Origin: CBDBJR01 sp965206445
GTDB taxonomy: Bacteria > Pseudomonadota > Gammaproteobacteria > Arenicellales > Poriferihabitantaceae
Direction of reading: 5' to 3'
Length of the DNA stretch: 64,000 nt
Assembly: GCA_965206445.1 (NCBI GenBank)
Contig: CBDBJR010000001.1
Location: 124,001 to 188,000, forward strand
Positions 42,268-52,648 of the stretch are shown in pieces. Under the pieces are notes generated by a model, which saw only the letters and a list, made by a program, of their open reading frames with translations, was not told the origin of the DNA and made no database searches. How positions within the stretch are numbered: the first letter of the stretch is position 1; every line of letters begins with the position of its first letter. A program made the position numbers and the translations under genes.

Positions 42268-43137
42268 ATGCCTGCTGATGCAGAGTTCTGGATCGTTCAG
42301 TTTTTGAACGGCCTCCAGTTTTCGATGCTGCTGTTCCTGCTGTCGGTCGGCCTCACCGTGATCTTCGGGCTGCTGCATTTCATCAATCTGGCGCATGGCT
42401 CGCTGTACGCGCTCGGCGCCTTTATCGGCGTCAGCGTCGCCCCCCGGTTCGGCTATTGGAGCGCGCTGGTGGTTGCGCCGGTGGTCGTGATGGGCGTGGG
42501 CACGGCGCTCTATCTCGGCCTGATTCGGCATATGCGGCATTCCGGGCCGATGGCGCAGGTGCTGGTGTCGTTTGGCCTGATCTTTGTGCTGCTGGATATT
42601 TTTCGTCTGACCTGGGGCGATATCCCGACCGGGCTGGAGCCGCCCGCTATCCTGTCCGGCCCGGCGGTGTTTTTCGGCATCCACTATCCCGCCTATCGGC
42701 TGTTTATCATTCTGCTCGGGCTGTGCGTGATCGGGATTTTGAGCCTGGTTTTGTCGCGCACCCCGGTCGGTATCGTGATGCGCGCCAGTGTCGAAAACGA
42801 TGCCATGGCGGCCTGCCTTGGGATCAACGTTGAGCGGCTGTTCTTCAGTGTGTTTTGCGTCGGCTGTGCGCTGGCCGGGCTGGCCGGCGTGGTGGCCGCC
42901 CCGGTGTTGGCGGTCAGCCCCGGCATGGGCGCCGACATTTTGATCCCGGCGCTGATTGTCGTTGTGGTCGGCGGGCTGGGCAGCCTGAACGGCGCCATTG
43001 CCGGCTCGCTGATTGTCGGTTTTACCGAAACCTTCGGCAGCATTCTGGCGCCGCAACTGGCGTCGGTGCTGATCTACCTGATGCTGGCGGGGATCTTGAT
43101 TTTCAGGCCCTCGGGGCTGTTTGCGGTGCGCCGATAA
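42268..43137 (+). CDS. ABC transporter permease, LivH type
   Basis: 289 aa with about eight membrane segments. Family landmarks are QLLFxLSVGLTVIFGLLHFINLAHGSLYALGA-like near the N-terminus and the EAA-like loop AACLGINVERLFFSVFCVG. It forms the inner-membrane channel with the LivM-type subunit encoded next. Confidence 0.92.
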   Translation: MPADAEFWIVQFLNGLQFSMLLFLLSVGLTVIFGLLHFINLAHGSLYALGAFIGVSVAPRFGYWSALVVAPVVVMGVGTALYLGLIRHMRHSGPMAQVLVSFGLIFVLLDIFRLTWGDIPTGLEPPAILSGPAVFFGIHYPAYRLFIILLGLCVIGILSLVLSRTPVGIVMRASVENDAMAACLGINVERLFFSVFCVGCALAGLAGVVAAPVLAVSPGMGADILIPALIVVVVGGLGSLNGAIAGSLIVGFTETFGSILAPQLASVLIYLMLAGILIFRPSGLFAVRR

Positions 43138-43141
43138 GGTC

Positions 43142-44113
43142 GTGTTTTCGCACTCGCCCGGTTCCCTGCTGCTCGGCCTGGCACTGGTGCTGGGCCTGGC
43201 CGCTTACGCGGCTTTCGGCGGGTATTTTGCGCGCGAAATTGTCATCGAGATCGCGATTCTGATTATTCTGGCCATCAGCCTCGATTTTGTCGCCGGATAT
43301 GGCGGCATGGTGTCCCTGTGCCATGGCGCGATTTACGGTCTCGGCGCCTATCTCTATGCGGCGGCAACGGTGCTGTTCGCGCTGCCGCCCCTCGCCGCTA
43401 CCGGCCTGGCGATGGTCGGCTGCGCCGCGTTCGGCCTGGCCGTCGGCGCGGTCACGGCCCGCACTACCGGCATCTTTTTCATTATGGCGACGCTGGCCTT
43501 CGGGCAAATGCTGTATGCGCTGGTGTTCGAATCGAGCTATCTCGGCGGCGACGACGGCATGCCGGGGGTAAAGCGGCTGGATTTTTCCCCGCTCGGCATC
43601 GACCTGAACGACTCCTTGATGTTTGCCGGCCTGTGCCTGGTCGGGGCAGTGGTCAGCTACGCGCTCATCGCGACGGTTCTGCGGGCCGCGTTTGGCCGCG
43701 CGCTATGCGGCATCCACTCGAATGAAGATCGGATGCGGTCGCTGGGCGCAAGCACATGGAAATACAAAGCCGTCGCGTTTGCTGTTTCCGCGACGGTGGC
43801 CGGGTTTGCCGGTACGCTGGCGGCGCAGCACACGCTGTTCGTCTCGCCCGAGTTGTTGGTCTGGACCGTCTCCGGCGAAGCGCTGGTGGTGGTCATTCTG
43901 GGCGGCATTGGCACCCTCATTGGGCCGGCCATCGGGGCGATATTTCTGGTGCTGCTGAAACACGGGATCGGCAGCTACACCGATCACTGGCACGGGTTTA
44001 TCGGCCTGATTCTGATCTTCACCGTGATGGCCGGCGGGCGCGGCATCTGGGGGCAGCTGCAGCGGCTGTCGAGCCGGCGCAACCCGGCGCAGTCGAGACA
44101 TGCTGGAGATTAA
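43142..44113 (+). CDS. ABC transporter permease, LivM type
   Basis: About 323 aa from GTG 43142, four bases after the livH stop; a TTG 21 nt earlier that overlaps livH is possible. About nine membrane segments. Landmarks are LAISLDFVAGYGGMVSLCHGAIYGLGAY and the cytoplasmic loop GRALCGIHSNEDRMRSLGAS. It overlaps the next gene by 14 nt. Confidence 0.9.
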   Translation: MFSHSPGSLLLGLALVLGLAAYAAFGGYFAREIVIEIAILIILAISLDFVAGYGGMVSLCHGAIYGLGAYLYAAATVLFALPPLAATGLAMVGCAAFGLAVGAVTARTTGIFFIMATLAFGQMLYALVFESSYLGGDDGMPGVKRLDFSPLGIDLNDSLMFAGLCLVGAVVSYALIATVLRAAFGRALCGIHSNEDRMRSLGASTWKYKAVAFAVSATVAGFAGTLAAQHTLFVSPELLVWTVSGEALVVVILGGIGTLIGPAIGAIFLVLLKHGIGSYTDHWHGFIGLILIFTVMAGGRGIWGQLQRLSSRRNPAQSRHAGD

Positions 44114-44838
44114 CAACCTGCACAAGTCGTTCGGCGGGCTGCGCGTCGCCAAGGGCATCGACTTGCGGCTGCAACGCGGCGAGCGGCGCGTTATCCTCGG
44201 CCCCAACGGGGCCGGCAAAACCACGCTGTTCAATCTGATTACCGGCGCCTTGAAACCGACCTGCGGTGCGATTTTTCTCGACGGCAGCGACATCTCGGGC
44301 CTGTCGATCGAGCGGCGGGTGCGCCGCGGGCTGAGCCGGAGCTATCAAAAAAACAACCTGTTCGACCAGCTGACGGTACGCGAAAATCTGTCGCTGGCGG
44401 TTGCCGGCGCCACCCATCGCGCGTGGTCGCTGTACCGTGATACGCATCAGAGCGCCGACCTGATCGAGTTTGTGCAGCACATTGCCGCGCAGGTCGGGCT
44501 GCTGGAGATACTGGACCTGGCGGTCAATCAGGCCGACTATGGCAGCCGCCGACAGTTGGAGGTGGGGCTGGCGCTGGCTACCCGGCCCAAGGTGCTGCTG
44601 ATGGATGAGCCCACTTCCGGCATCGGCCCCGACCGGATCCGCGCATTTCATGCGCTGCTGCAATCGTTTTCGCGCGACCTGACGATGCTGATCATCGAGC
44701 ACGATATGGACCTGGCGTTTGACATTGCCGACCGCATCAGCGTGCTGAACTATGGCGCCGTCGTCTTCGAGGGCACGCCGGCGCAAACACAGGCCAGCAG
44801 CCTGGTGCAGGAGATTTATCTGGGCGCGTGGGACGGCG

Positions 44839-44852
<14 letters not shown>
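44100..44852 (+). CDS. ABC transporter ATPase, LivG type
   Basis: 250 aa. Walker A GPNGAGKTT (about residues 38-46), signature region YGSRRQLEVGLAL, Walker B VLLMDEPTSGI and switch EHDMDLAF. The signature reads SRRQLE where most family members have SGQQ(R/K)xLE, a mild deviation. It energises the importer together with the LivF-type subunit and overlaps it by 14 nt. Confidence 0.92.
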
Positions 44853-45540
<688 letters not shown>

Positions 45541-45797
45541 TGCGTGGGAAGGTTGTGCGCTCGCCTTGTCGCCCGATGGAGAAAAAACGACGGGTGCATT
45601 AACATGGCGAGCACGACTTGAGACAGTCGCCGCCATCGGGATATGATTCGCTGTCCGTTTTGACCTGCTTTAATCCGTTGGAATCGATGGATATAGATGC
45701 CGGCTTACAACGGCAGCGAGCGGTTAGAAACCAACACCGTGCAGACCCTCAAGACCTGCGCCCGGAAAGAACGGGATTGTGTTTAGAGAGGATGATG

Positions 45798-47525
45798 ATG
45801 TCTACAAAAAAGCGACCGGCGGGGTTTAAGAAGATTTATCTGGAACCGGACAATCAACTGTTCTCGGAGGTGATGTCAAACGGCAAGAAGTACATCATTC
45901 CCCGGTTCCAGCGAGATTATTTCTGGGAGTTCGGCCATTGGGAAGAGTTATGGCAGGATATTGAAGAGATGCGCGAAAGCAGAACCCAGCACTTTATGGG
46001 GTATCTGGTTTTTCAAACCGGAGACGGCAAGACTTTTCAGATTATTGACGGACAACAGCGTCTGACCACGCTCTCTATTATTGTACTGGCGGCACTCGGC
46101 AAGCTTAAAAAATTGATTGGTGAAGGCGTTGAGCCAAAAGAAAATGCGGCACGCATAGAAATATACCAGAATACCTACGTGGGCATTTCCGACCCGGTTA
46201 CGTTGACTACCGAACCAAAACTGATTCTCAATCGACATAACAATAGCCACTTTCGCGCCATAACCAATCAATTCGAAATAACGGCTCAACGCAATATAGT
46301 GCTGACAAACCGGAAGATTAATCAGGCCTTCCGATTTTTTAAGGATAAATTTCTGCATTGTGCATCCGGTGAAGCAGTGGCGAAAATCCTTGCCGATATT
46401 GCCGATGGTTTGCTTTTTACCACGATTACCGTTCAGGATGACTTGAATGCCTATACCGTCTTTGAGACGCTCAATGCGCGAGGATTGCATTTGTCCACCC
46501 CCGATTTATTGAAGAATTATTTGCTCTCCACTATGGCGAGTGAAAAGAACTATTCAGAACAACATTTTCGTTATTTTGAAGAACAATGGGGGTATATTTT
46601 AGATCAACTGGGGGAAACTGAATTCACCGGTTTTTTACGCAGCTATCGCGGCATACATAACAAACTGGTAAATAAGAGAGACTTGTTTCACGCCTTAAAA
46701 CAGGATGTAAAATCGCCGACAGATGTGCTGTTTTATTTGGAAGATTTGAAGAAATATGCGCCCGTATATGCGGCTCTACAAAACCCCCATGATAACTTCT
46801 GGAATGAAAATGACGGTCTATATAGCGGTGCGCGCACACATCTGGAAATTCTAAAATTATTTAATATCAAGACGCCTCTTAGTCTTTTGATGGCCGGGTT
46901 TTCGGAATTACCCGATAAAGACTTTATAAGCCTCTTAAAGCATGTTGTTGCTGTCACGATTCGTTACAACATTATTTGTGGCAAGCCGCCCCCGGATCAG
47001 GAGCGCATCTACAATCAGATGGCAAATACATTGGCGAACAATGCAGGTACACCTTTGCCTCATTTAATCGGCATGCTCAAGCCGGTCTACCCGGATGATG
47101 CAGAATTCCTGACCGCTTTTTCGTCAAAGTCCATGCCGAGCCGGCAATCCAGCAAGAAAATTGTCTTCTTGCTGAGAAAAATAGAACAGCAGATAAGCAG
47201 TGAAGAACCGCCCCTTACATTGACCCTGGAACATGTTTTGCCGTTTTCTCCGGATGATGCCTGGCAGGATTACTTTGGTAGAAGTACGTACGAAGATGCA
47301 ATAGGCAGGCTGGGCAATATGGCTTTACTTCCTGCCAGACAGAACAAGGGGCAAGAGCGTTTTGCGGAAAAGCGCGCGGTTTTGCGGGGAAGCACGTATG
47401 CAATTAACCGGCATATTGCTGAATATCCCGAATGGAATATGGATAACCTGCAAGACCATCAAAAATGGCTTGCAAAAAAAGCCAAGACTATATGGAGGAT
47501 ATCTCAGTTAGAGAAAAGCGGATGA
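45798..47525 (+). CDS. DUF262/DUF1524 protein (GmrSD-like, type IV restriction family)
   Basis: 575 aa from the third ATG of an ATGATGATG run (45798), 5 nt after AGAGAGG; the long open frame upstream of 45792 has no conserved sequence. The DUF262 domain has YIIPRFQRDYFWE and the hallmark IIDGQQRLTTLSI. The C-terminal DUF1524 domain carries LEHVLPFS in place of the usual EHIxP nuclease motif, followed by NMALLPARQNKG. Such proteins restrict phage DNA with modified bases. Base composition is clearly lower in GC than the liv genes before it. Confidence 0.85.
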   Translation: MSTKKRPAGFKKIYLEPDNQLFSEVMSNGKKYIIPRFQRDYFWEFGHWEELWQDIEEMRESRTQHFMGYLVFQTGDGKTFQIIDGQQRLTTLSIIVLAALGKLKKLIGEGVEPKENAARIEIYQNTYVGISDPVTLTTEPKLILNRHNNSHFRAITNQFEITAQRNIVLTNRKINQAFRFFKDKFLHCASGEAVAKILADIADGLLFTTITVQDDLNAYTVFETLNARGLHLSTPDLLKNYLLSTMASEKNYSEQHFRYFEEQWGYILDQLGETEFTGFLRSYRGIHNKLVNKRDLFHALKQDVKSPTDVLFYLEDLKKYAPVYAALQNPHDNFWNENDGLYSGARTHLEILKLFNIKTPLSLLMAGFSELPDKDFISLLKHVVAVTIRYNIICGKPPPDQERIYNQMANTLANNAGTPLPHLIGMLKPVYPDDAEFLTAFSSKSMPSRQSSKKIVFLLRKIEQQISSEEPPLTLTLEHVLPFSPDDAWQDYFGRSTYEDAIGRLGNMALLPARQNKGQERFAEKRAVLRGSTYAINRHIAEYPEWNMDNLQDHQKWLAKKAKTIWRISQLEKSG

Positions 47526-47667
47526 TTATTTTAAGAGGGTAGATTTTTTCATCCGGCCCGATCATATCAGCGATACGGAAAAGATTAGAAGTGACTGGAT
47601 TGCCATCGGCAATGATATGCGTAAAGCGATGGGGCGAATGGATGACGAAATCAAAAAAACCAAATAG
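47512..47667 (+). pseudogene. Short C-terminal remnant, unknown
   Basis: An open frame of 51 codons without a start codon reads ADDYFKRVDFFIRPDHISDT, then EKIRSDWIAIGNDMRKAMG and EIKKTK-stop. It looks coding and overlaps the end of the DUF262 gene in another frame. I do not recognise the family. It may be the tail of a gene replaced by the DUF262 gene. Confidence 0.35.
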
Positions 47668-47728
47668 TGGGAACGCATTGCGCGCATGCTTGATATTAAT
47701 GTTTATTTGAAAAAAACGAGATCGTAGA

Positions 47729-48388
47729 GTGGATTTTTCACCCATTATCAATCAGCTGGCTGGTGTTCTTTGGTATTTACTACCAATCGGGATTGTTATC
47801 GTTATTTTCAAAACCTCTTGGTTCAAAGGGGTAATGGGCGAGTTTGTCGTCAATTTGACTGCAAAGATGCTGCTTGATAAAAACAAATACCACCTGATAA
47901 AGAATGTAACGCTGCCAACAGAAGATGGAAGTACTCAAATTGATCATATTATTGTTTCAATTTACGGAATCTTTGTAGTCGAAACAAAAAATATGAAGGG
48001 CTGGATATTTGGCGGCCCAAGGCAGCGAATATGGACACAAAAAATTTACAAGCATTCAAGTAAATTTCAAAACCCGCTGCATCAGAACTATAAACACGTA
48101 AAAACGCTGGAGGCATTATTAGGGTTAAATGAACAACAAATATATTCTGTAGTTGTTTTTGTTGGCGGTAGCACGTTCAAAACAAAAATGCCTGAAAATG
48201 TAACGTATGGCGGAGGCTTTATCCGGTTTATCAAGTCAAAAAAACAGCAGATTTTCTCTGCGCCTGAAGTGGTGAAAATTACCGAAAGAATTGAGCGTGG
48301 CAGGTTTGCACCATCTTTCAAAACAAATCGTGAACATGTGCGGCATGTTAGAAATATTGGCAGCAAATCGAGCGACACCAGGACCTGA
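47729..48388 (+). CDS. NERD-domain protein
   Basis: 219 aa from GTG 47729. One N-terminal membrane segment (VLWYLLPIGIVIVIF), then a NERD domain (nuclease-related): MGEFVVNLTAKMLLD, GSTQIDHIIVSIYGIFVVETKNMKGWIFG with the Asp and Glu-x-Lys of the PD-(D/E)xK-like core. Many relatives carry a C-terminal topoisomerase-type zinc finger; here the protein ends shortly after the NERD domain. It is often associated with defence or plasmid genes. AT-rich like its neighbour. Confidence 0.85.
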   Translation: MDFSPIINQLAGVLWYLLPIGIVIVIFKTSWFKGVMGEFVVNLTAKMLLDKNKYHLIKNVTLPTEDGSTQIDHIIVSIYGIFVVETKNMKGWIFGGPRQRIWTQKIYKHSSKFQNPLHQNYKHVKTLEALLGLNEQQIYSVVVFVGGSTFKTKMPENVTYGGGFIRFIKSKKQQIFSAPEVVKITERIERGRFAPSFKTNREHVRHVRNIGSKSSDTRT

Positions 48389-48425
48389 TGTTCATGGCAA
48401 GAACAACAAGAAACACTAAGCTCGC

Positions 48426-48569
48426 CTACTCTCGGCGCCCCTTCTCATATTCTACGCAGCCCATCCATCTATGCTCGGCCTGAAATAGCAACTGAATGGG
48501 CTGGCCATCTCGGATCGGTAGCCGCACATAGTCGGTTTCGACACGGCAAGTTAACCGGATTGCCGGCAA
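48426..48569 (-). CDS. Small conserved-looking ORF, unknown
   Basis: 47 codons from TTG 48569, reading CRVETDYVRLPIRDGQPIQL and LFQAEHRWMGCVEYEKGRRE-stop. Composition and codon use look coding, unlike the other frames. There is no ATG and no clear ribosome site, so it may be a remnant. It is on the same strand as gshB and lies 24 nt beyond its 3' end. Confidence 0.35.
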   Translation of the reverse strand: MPAIRLTCRVETDYVRLPIRDGQPIQLLFQAEHRWMGCVEYEKGRRE

Positions 48570-48592
48570 TTAAAATCTCTTATTCCAGCGCC

Positions 48593-49510
48593 TTATTCCA
48601 GCGCCGCGATAATCCGATGGTGAAAGTCGGTTTGTTCAAACCGGCTCAATTCCTGCAACCCGGTGGGGCTGGTCACGTTTACTTCAATCAGCCGGTCGCC
48701 GATGATGTCGATGCCGGCCAGAAAGATGCCCTGCTCGATTAGTCGCGGTTTCAGTTCGGCGCATATTTCCAGGTCGCACTGATTGAGTTCGGTCGGATGC
48801 GCGGTGGCGCCCAGGTCGAGGTTGTTCAGCTCGCTCTGGTCGCCATGCAGGCGCAATATGCCGCCGAGCACATCGCCGTTCAACAGCAGTACGCGCTTAT
48901 CGCCTTGCGCTGCCGTCGGTAAATATGCCTGCACGATTACCTGGTGCGATTGATCGCGGGTCGCCTGACGCAGCACGTCGTCGGCATCATCCGCACGGTA
49001 AAACACAATTCCCTTGCCGCCAAAACCGTCTATCGGCTTGATCACGACCCGTTCGTGTTGCCGGCTGAAATGTTTGATGGTGTCGATTCGGCAGGTCACA
49101 CAGGTGGCCGGTGTCAAGTGCGGGAATTTTAACGCCGCCAGTTTCTCGTTCCAGTTGCGAATGCCGGCCGGGCGGTTCAACACCCGGGTGCTCTCGGGCA
49201 GGTAGTCCAGCAGCAGTGTGGTGTAGAAATACCGCCGGTCGAGCGGCGGGTCGGTTCGCACCCAGACCGCGTCCATATCGTCCAGCGGCAGCGTGGCCCG
49301 CTGCGGCTGATCGAAAGGGCGGTCGGTGTCGTCATTTACCCGCACCCAGGTTACCTCAGCCCACAGGCGATCCTGCTGCAACCACAGGGCCGATTGCTCG
49401 AGGTGGCAGACTCGATGCCCGCGCTGCACGCAGGCCAGCATCAAAAAGTAGGTCGTGTCTTTCCACGCCTTGATGCCGGTCGGCGAGTCCATGATAAAGG
49501 CATGCTGCAT
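48593..49510 (-). CDS. gshB: Glutathione synthetase
   Basis: 305 aa, slightly shorter than the usual 315. Joins gamma-glutamylcysteine and glycine using ATP. Starts MQHAFIMDSPTGIKAWKDTTYFLM, the GshB N-terminus. The ATP-grasp core has VIKPIDGFGGKGI and EVNVTSPTGLQEL. gshA is not nearby. Confidence 0.95.
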   Translation of the reverse strand: MQHAFIMDSPTGIKAWKDTTYFLMLACVQRGHRVCHLEQSALWLQQDRLWAEVTWVRVNDDTDRPFDQPQRATLPLDDMDAVWVRTDPPLDRRYFYTTLLLDYLPESTRVLNRPAGIRNWNEKLAALKFPHLTPATCVTCRIDTIKHFSRQHERVVIKPIDGFGGKGIVFYRADDADDVLRQATRDQSHQVIVQAYLPTAAQGDKRVLLLNGDVLGGILRLHGDQSELNNLDLGATAHPTELNQCDLEICAELKPRLIEQGIFLAGIDIIGDRLIEVNVTSPTGLQELSRFEQTDFHHRIIAALE

Positions 49511-49556
49511 AGCCGGTGCGCGCGATTGTGGTCAGCGGGCGGGTCGGCGGCGGGCG

Positions 49557-51482
49557 CTACGGTTGTGCATAGCCCAGCGTCTGCAATGCTTTGGCGATGT
49601 TGTGCAAAATCTCCGGGTCGTCGACGGTGGCCGGCATTTCCCACGCCTGTCCGTCGGCAATTTTTTTCATCGTGCCGCGCAGAATTTTGCCTGAACGGGT
49701 TTTCGGCAGGTGATCGATCACCACTGCCAGCTTAAACGCCGCCACCGGGCCGATTCTCTCTCTGACCAACTGAATGCACTCGTCGACAATGGCCTGATGC
49801 GGCCGCTCAACCCCCGCGTTGAGCACCAGACAGCCGAGCGGCAATTCGCCCTTCAGCGGGTCGTGCACCCCCATGACCGCGCACTCGGCCACCTCCGGGT
49901 GCGACGCCAGCACCTCTTCGACCGCGCCGGTCGACAGCCGGTGGCCGGCGACGTTGATGACGTCGTCGGTTCTCGACATGATGAATACATAGCCGTCTTC
50001 GTCGATGTAGCCGGCGTCCCCGCTTTCGTAAAACCCGGGGAAGTTTTTCAGATAGGCGTCAAAATGGCGCTGCCGGGCATTCCACAGCGACAAAAAAGTG
50101 CCCGGCGGCAGCGGCAGTTTCGCCACCAGCGCGCCGATGTCGCCGGGTTTAACCTGATTGCCCTGTTGATCCAGCGCCTGCAATTGCCACCCCGGGGCCG
50201 ACCGGGACGACGAGCCCTGCTTGATCGGCAGCGGCTCGATGCCGATACAGTTGGCGCAGATCGCCCAGCCGGTCTCGGTCTGCCACCAGTGGTCGATCAC
50301 CTGTACGCCGAGTTTTTCCTGCGCCCAGTTCAGCGTATCCGGGTCGGTTCGCTCGCCCGCCAGAAACAGGGTTTGCAGACAGCCGAGGTCATATTTTTTC
50401 AACTCGCCGGCGGTCGGGTCTTCCCGCCGGATTGCGCGCAGCGCGGTCGGGGCGGTGAACAGCACCTTGACGTTGTGCTCACTGATCACGCGCCAGAATA
50501 CCCCCGGATCCGGCGTGCCGACCGGTTTGCCCTCAAACAGCACCGTGGTATTGGCGTTGAACAGCGGCGCGTAGACGATATAGGAATGCCCCACCACCCA
50601 GCCAATGTCGGAGGCCGACCAGTACACATCCCCCGGTTCGACGTTGTAGACGTGTTTCATCGTCCACTTCAGCGCCACAATCGTGCCGCCGGTGTCGTGG
50701 ACGACGCCTTTGGGCTGGCCGGTGGTGCCCGAGGTGTACAGGATATACAACGGATCGACCGCGGCGACGGCAACACAGTCGGCGTCCTGCGCCTGCGCCA
50801 GCGCCGTGTCCAGGTCGAGATCGCGCCCGGCTATCAGCTCGGCGGTGGCCTGCGGGCGCTGCATAATCAAACAGTGCGCCGGCTGGTGCGTGGCCAGCTC
50901 GAGCGCGCGGTCCAGCAGCGGTTTGTACGCCACCACGCGCCCCGGTTCCAGCCCGCAGGAGGCCGATACCACCAGTTTCGGCTGGCAGTCATCGATCCGC
51001 ACCGCCAGCTCATTCGCGGCAAAGCCGCCAAAAACCACCGAATGGACGGCCCCGATGCGCGCGCACGCCAGCATCGCCATCACCGCCTCGGGCACCATCG
51101 GCATGTAGATAATGACCCGGTCGCCGTACTCCACGCCCTGCGCCCGCATTGCTCCGGCAAAGCGGGCCACCCGCGCCTGTAGTTCGCGGTAGGTGATGCT
51201 TTGCCGGGTGGCGGTAATCGCGCTGTCGTGTATCAGGGCCGCCTGTTCACCGCGCCCCTGCTGCACGTGCAGATCGACCGCGTTGTAGCAGGCATTGGTG
51301 GTCGCCCCGGGAAACCAGCGGTAAAACGGTTTGTCGCTGTCATCCAACACCCGATCCCACTTTTTGTACCAGTGCACGGCCTGCGCCACTTCGGCCCAGA
51401 ATGCCTCGGGGTGTTGTATGCTGCGCCGGTAAATTTCGTCAAAATCGGCGTGCGGGCTGGGGGTGATATTTGTCATGGTCAC
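49557..51482 (-). CDS. prpE: Propionyl-CoA synthetase (PrpE type)
   Basis: 641 aa acyl-CoA synthetase. The AMP-binding loop is YTSGTTGQPKGV, with HWWQTETGWAI and the C-terminal catalytic lysine in KTRSGKILRGTM, the site normally controlled by acetylation. FYRWFPGATTNACYNAVD is the PrpE-type N-terminal signature, against the longer Acs form. It activates propionate (and probably acetate) to the CoA ester. Divergent from the enoyl-CoA hydratase gene. Confidence 0.92.
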   Translation of the reverse strand: MTMTNITPSPHADFDEIYRRSIQHPEAFWAEVAQAVHWYKKWDRVLDDSDKPFYRWFPGATTNACYNAVDLHVQQGRGEQAALIHDSAITATRQSITYRELQARVARFAGAMRAQGVEYGDRVIIYMPMVPEAVMAMLACARIGAVHSVVFGGFAANELAVRIDDCQPKLVVSASCGLEPGRVVAYKPLLDRALELATHQPAHCLIMQRPQATAELIAGRDLDLDTALAQAQDADCVAVAAVDPLYILYTSGTTGQPKGVVHDTGGTIVALKWTMKHVYNVEPGDVYWSASDIGWVVGHSYIVYAPLFNANTTVLFEGKPVGTPDPGVFWRVISEHNVKVLFTAPTALRAIRREDPTAGELKKYDLGCLQTLFLAGERTDPDTLNWAQEKLGVQVIDHWWQTETGWAICANCIGIEPLPIKQGSSSRSAPGWQLQALDQQGNQVKPGDIGALVAKLPLPPGTFLSLWNARQRHFDAYLKNFPGFYESGDAGYIDEDGYVFIMSRTDDVINVAGHRLSTGAVEEVLASHPEVAECAVMGVHDPLKGELPLGCLVLNAGVERPHQAIVDECIQLVRERIGPVAAFKLAVVIDHLPKTRSGKILRGTMKKIADGQAWEMPATVDDPEILHNIAKALQTLGYAQP

Positions 51483-51548
51483 TCTGAATTAGGTTCTATT
51501 TTCTGTTCACCGGCCGCATACGGCTGATGCGATACAATCCGCCTTGAT

Positions 51549-51668
51549 GGTACACCAACCGCGAGGGGGGCGTAACCTGTACGCCCGCGGGGCACCCGCA
51601 AAAAAGGAGAGGGCCATTCCTGTCCGCTGTTAAAACGGGGGACCGGAATGTCCCCCCGTTGGTGTATC
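51549..51668. other. Candidate structured RNA or folded repeat
   Basis: The ends pair perfectly over nine bases (51551-51559 with 51658-51666, TACACCAAC/GTTGGTGTA), extended by a G-U and a G-C pair. Inside lie three hairpins in a row: 51568-51573/51581-51586 (GGGCGT), 51587-51591/51595-51599 (GCGGG) and 51637-51643/51650-51656 (GGGGGAC, loop CGGAAT). This fills much of the 305 bp gap between divergent prpE and the hydratase gene. I do not recognise a known riboswitch or small RNA; a dispersed repeat is the main alternative. The strand is not determined. Confidence 0.4.
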
Positions 51669-51787
51669 TTTTCGCCGCCGGTTCGGGTATCGTTGCGTCT
51701 GCCGTGCACCTGTCGGGCGATTCGATTGGCTTGCGCCGATCCCTGCCGCCGGGGCGTTCCGATTATACTTCAACCCGCCTGATTCTC

Positions 51788-52564
51788 ATGCCTTATCACC
51801 ATCTCCTGATTGAAACCCACGACCGAGTCGGGCTGATTCGGCTCAACCGGCCGCAGGCGCTGAATGCGCTGTGCAGTGAACTGATGATCGAATTGAGCCG
51901 GGCGCTGGTCGCCTTTGAGGCCGACGATCAGATTGGCGCGATCATCATCACCGGGGATGAAAAGGCGTTTGCCGCCGGCGCCGATATTGCCGAGATGAAA
52001 GACAAGTCCTACATGGATGTGTATAAGCAGGACTTCATCACCGACAACTGGGAGCAGGTCAAGCGCTGCCGAAAACCGGTGATTGCCGCGGTCAGCGGCT
52101 ATGCGCTGGGCGGCGGTTGCGAGCTCGCGATGATGTGTGATTTTATCGTGGCCGCCGAATCGGCGCAGTTCGGTCAGCCGGAAATCAAACTCGGCATCAT
52201 TCCGGGCGCCGGCGGCACGCAGCGATTGACCCGCCTGGTGGGCAAATCCAAGGCCATGGATTTATGCCTGACCGGGCGCATGATGGACGCCGAAGAGGCG
52301 GAGCGCTGCGGCCTGGTCGCCCGCATTGTGCCCACCCCGGACCTGCTGGCGGAAGCCCTGAAAATCGCCCATACCGTTGCCGAAAAATCCCTGCCGGCGT
52401 TGCTGGCCTGCAAGGAATCGGTTAACCGCGCCTATGAAACCGGCCTGGCGGACGGGCTGCTGTTTGAGCGGCGGCAGTTTCATGCCTTGTTTGCGGTGCA
52501 GGATCAAAAAGAAGGCATGGCGGCATTTATCGAAAAGCGCAAACCGAATTGGCAGCACCGCTAA
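51788..52564 (+). CDS. Enoyl-CoA hydratase
   Basis: 258 aa from ATG 51788 (MPYHHLLIETHDRVGLIRLNRP); the open frame upstream overlaps the structured region and is rejected. Crotonase fold: oxyanion-hole segments AFAAGADIAEM and GYALGGGCELAMMCD. The two catalytic glutamates of hydratases fit QPEIKLGIIPGAGGTQRLTR (Glu in PEIKLG) and the CELAMM region. It hydrates trans-2-enoyl-CoA in fatty-acid or dicarboxylic-acid oxidation and could serve the later steps after the box pathway. Confidence 0.92.
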   Translation: MPYHHLLIETHDRVGLIRLNRPQALNALCSELMIELSRALVAFEADDQIGAIIITGDEKAFAAGADIAEMKDKSYMDVYKQDFITDNWEQVKRCRKPVIAAVSGYALGGGCELAMMCDFIVAAESAQFGQPEIKLGIIPGAGGTQRLTRLVGKSKAMDLCLTGRMMDAEEAERCGLVARIVPTPDLLAEALKIAHTVAEKSLPALLACKESVNRAYETGLADGLLFERRQFHALFAVQDQKEGMAAFIEKRKPNWQHR

Positions 52565-52648
52565 CGCGGCGCCCGGCTACTCGATGCGCATGCCCGCGCC
52601 CGGCTTTACCCGCGCCCGCCGACTCGAACCCGATACGGCGCAGCTACC

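Noticed and set aside
45697..45786. 29-codon ORF before the DUF262 gene (MPAYNGSERLETN...)
   Set aside because: Looks mildly coding but is very short, has no ribosome site and no recognisable relative.
51549..51668. 6S RNA, SRP RNA, tmRNA or RNase P
   Set aside because: None of their conserved cores (such as GGAAGGAAGCAG-type SRP loop) is present and the length does not fit.
51659..51787. Upstream extension of the enoyl-CoA hydratase
   Set aside because: The added residues are not crotonase-like and lie in the folded region; ATG 51788 fits the family start.
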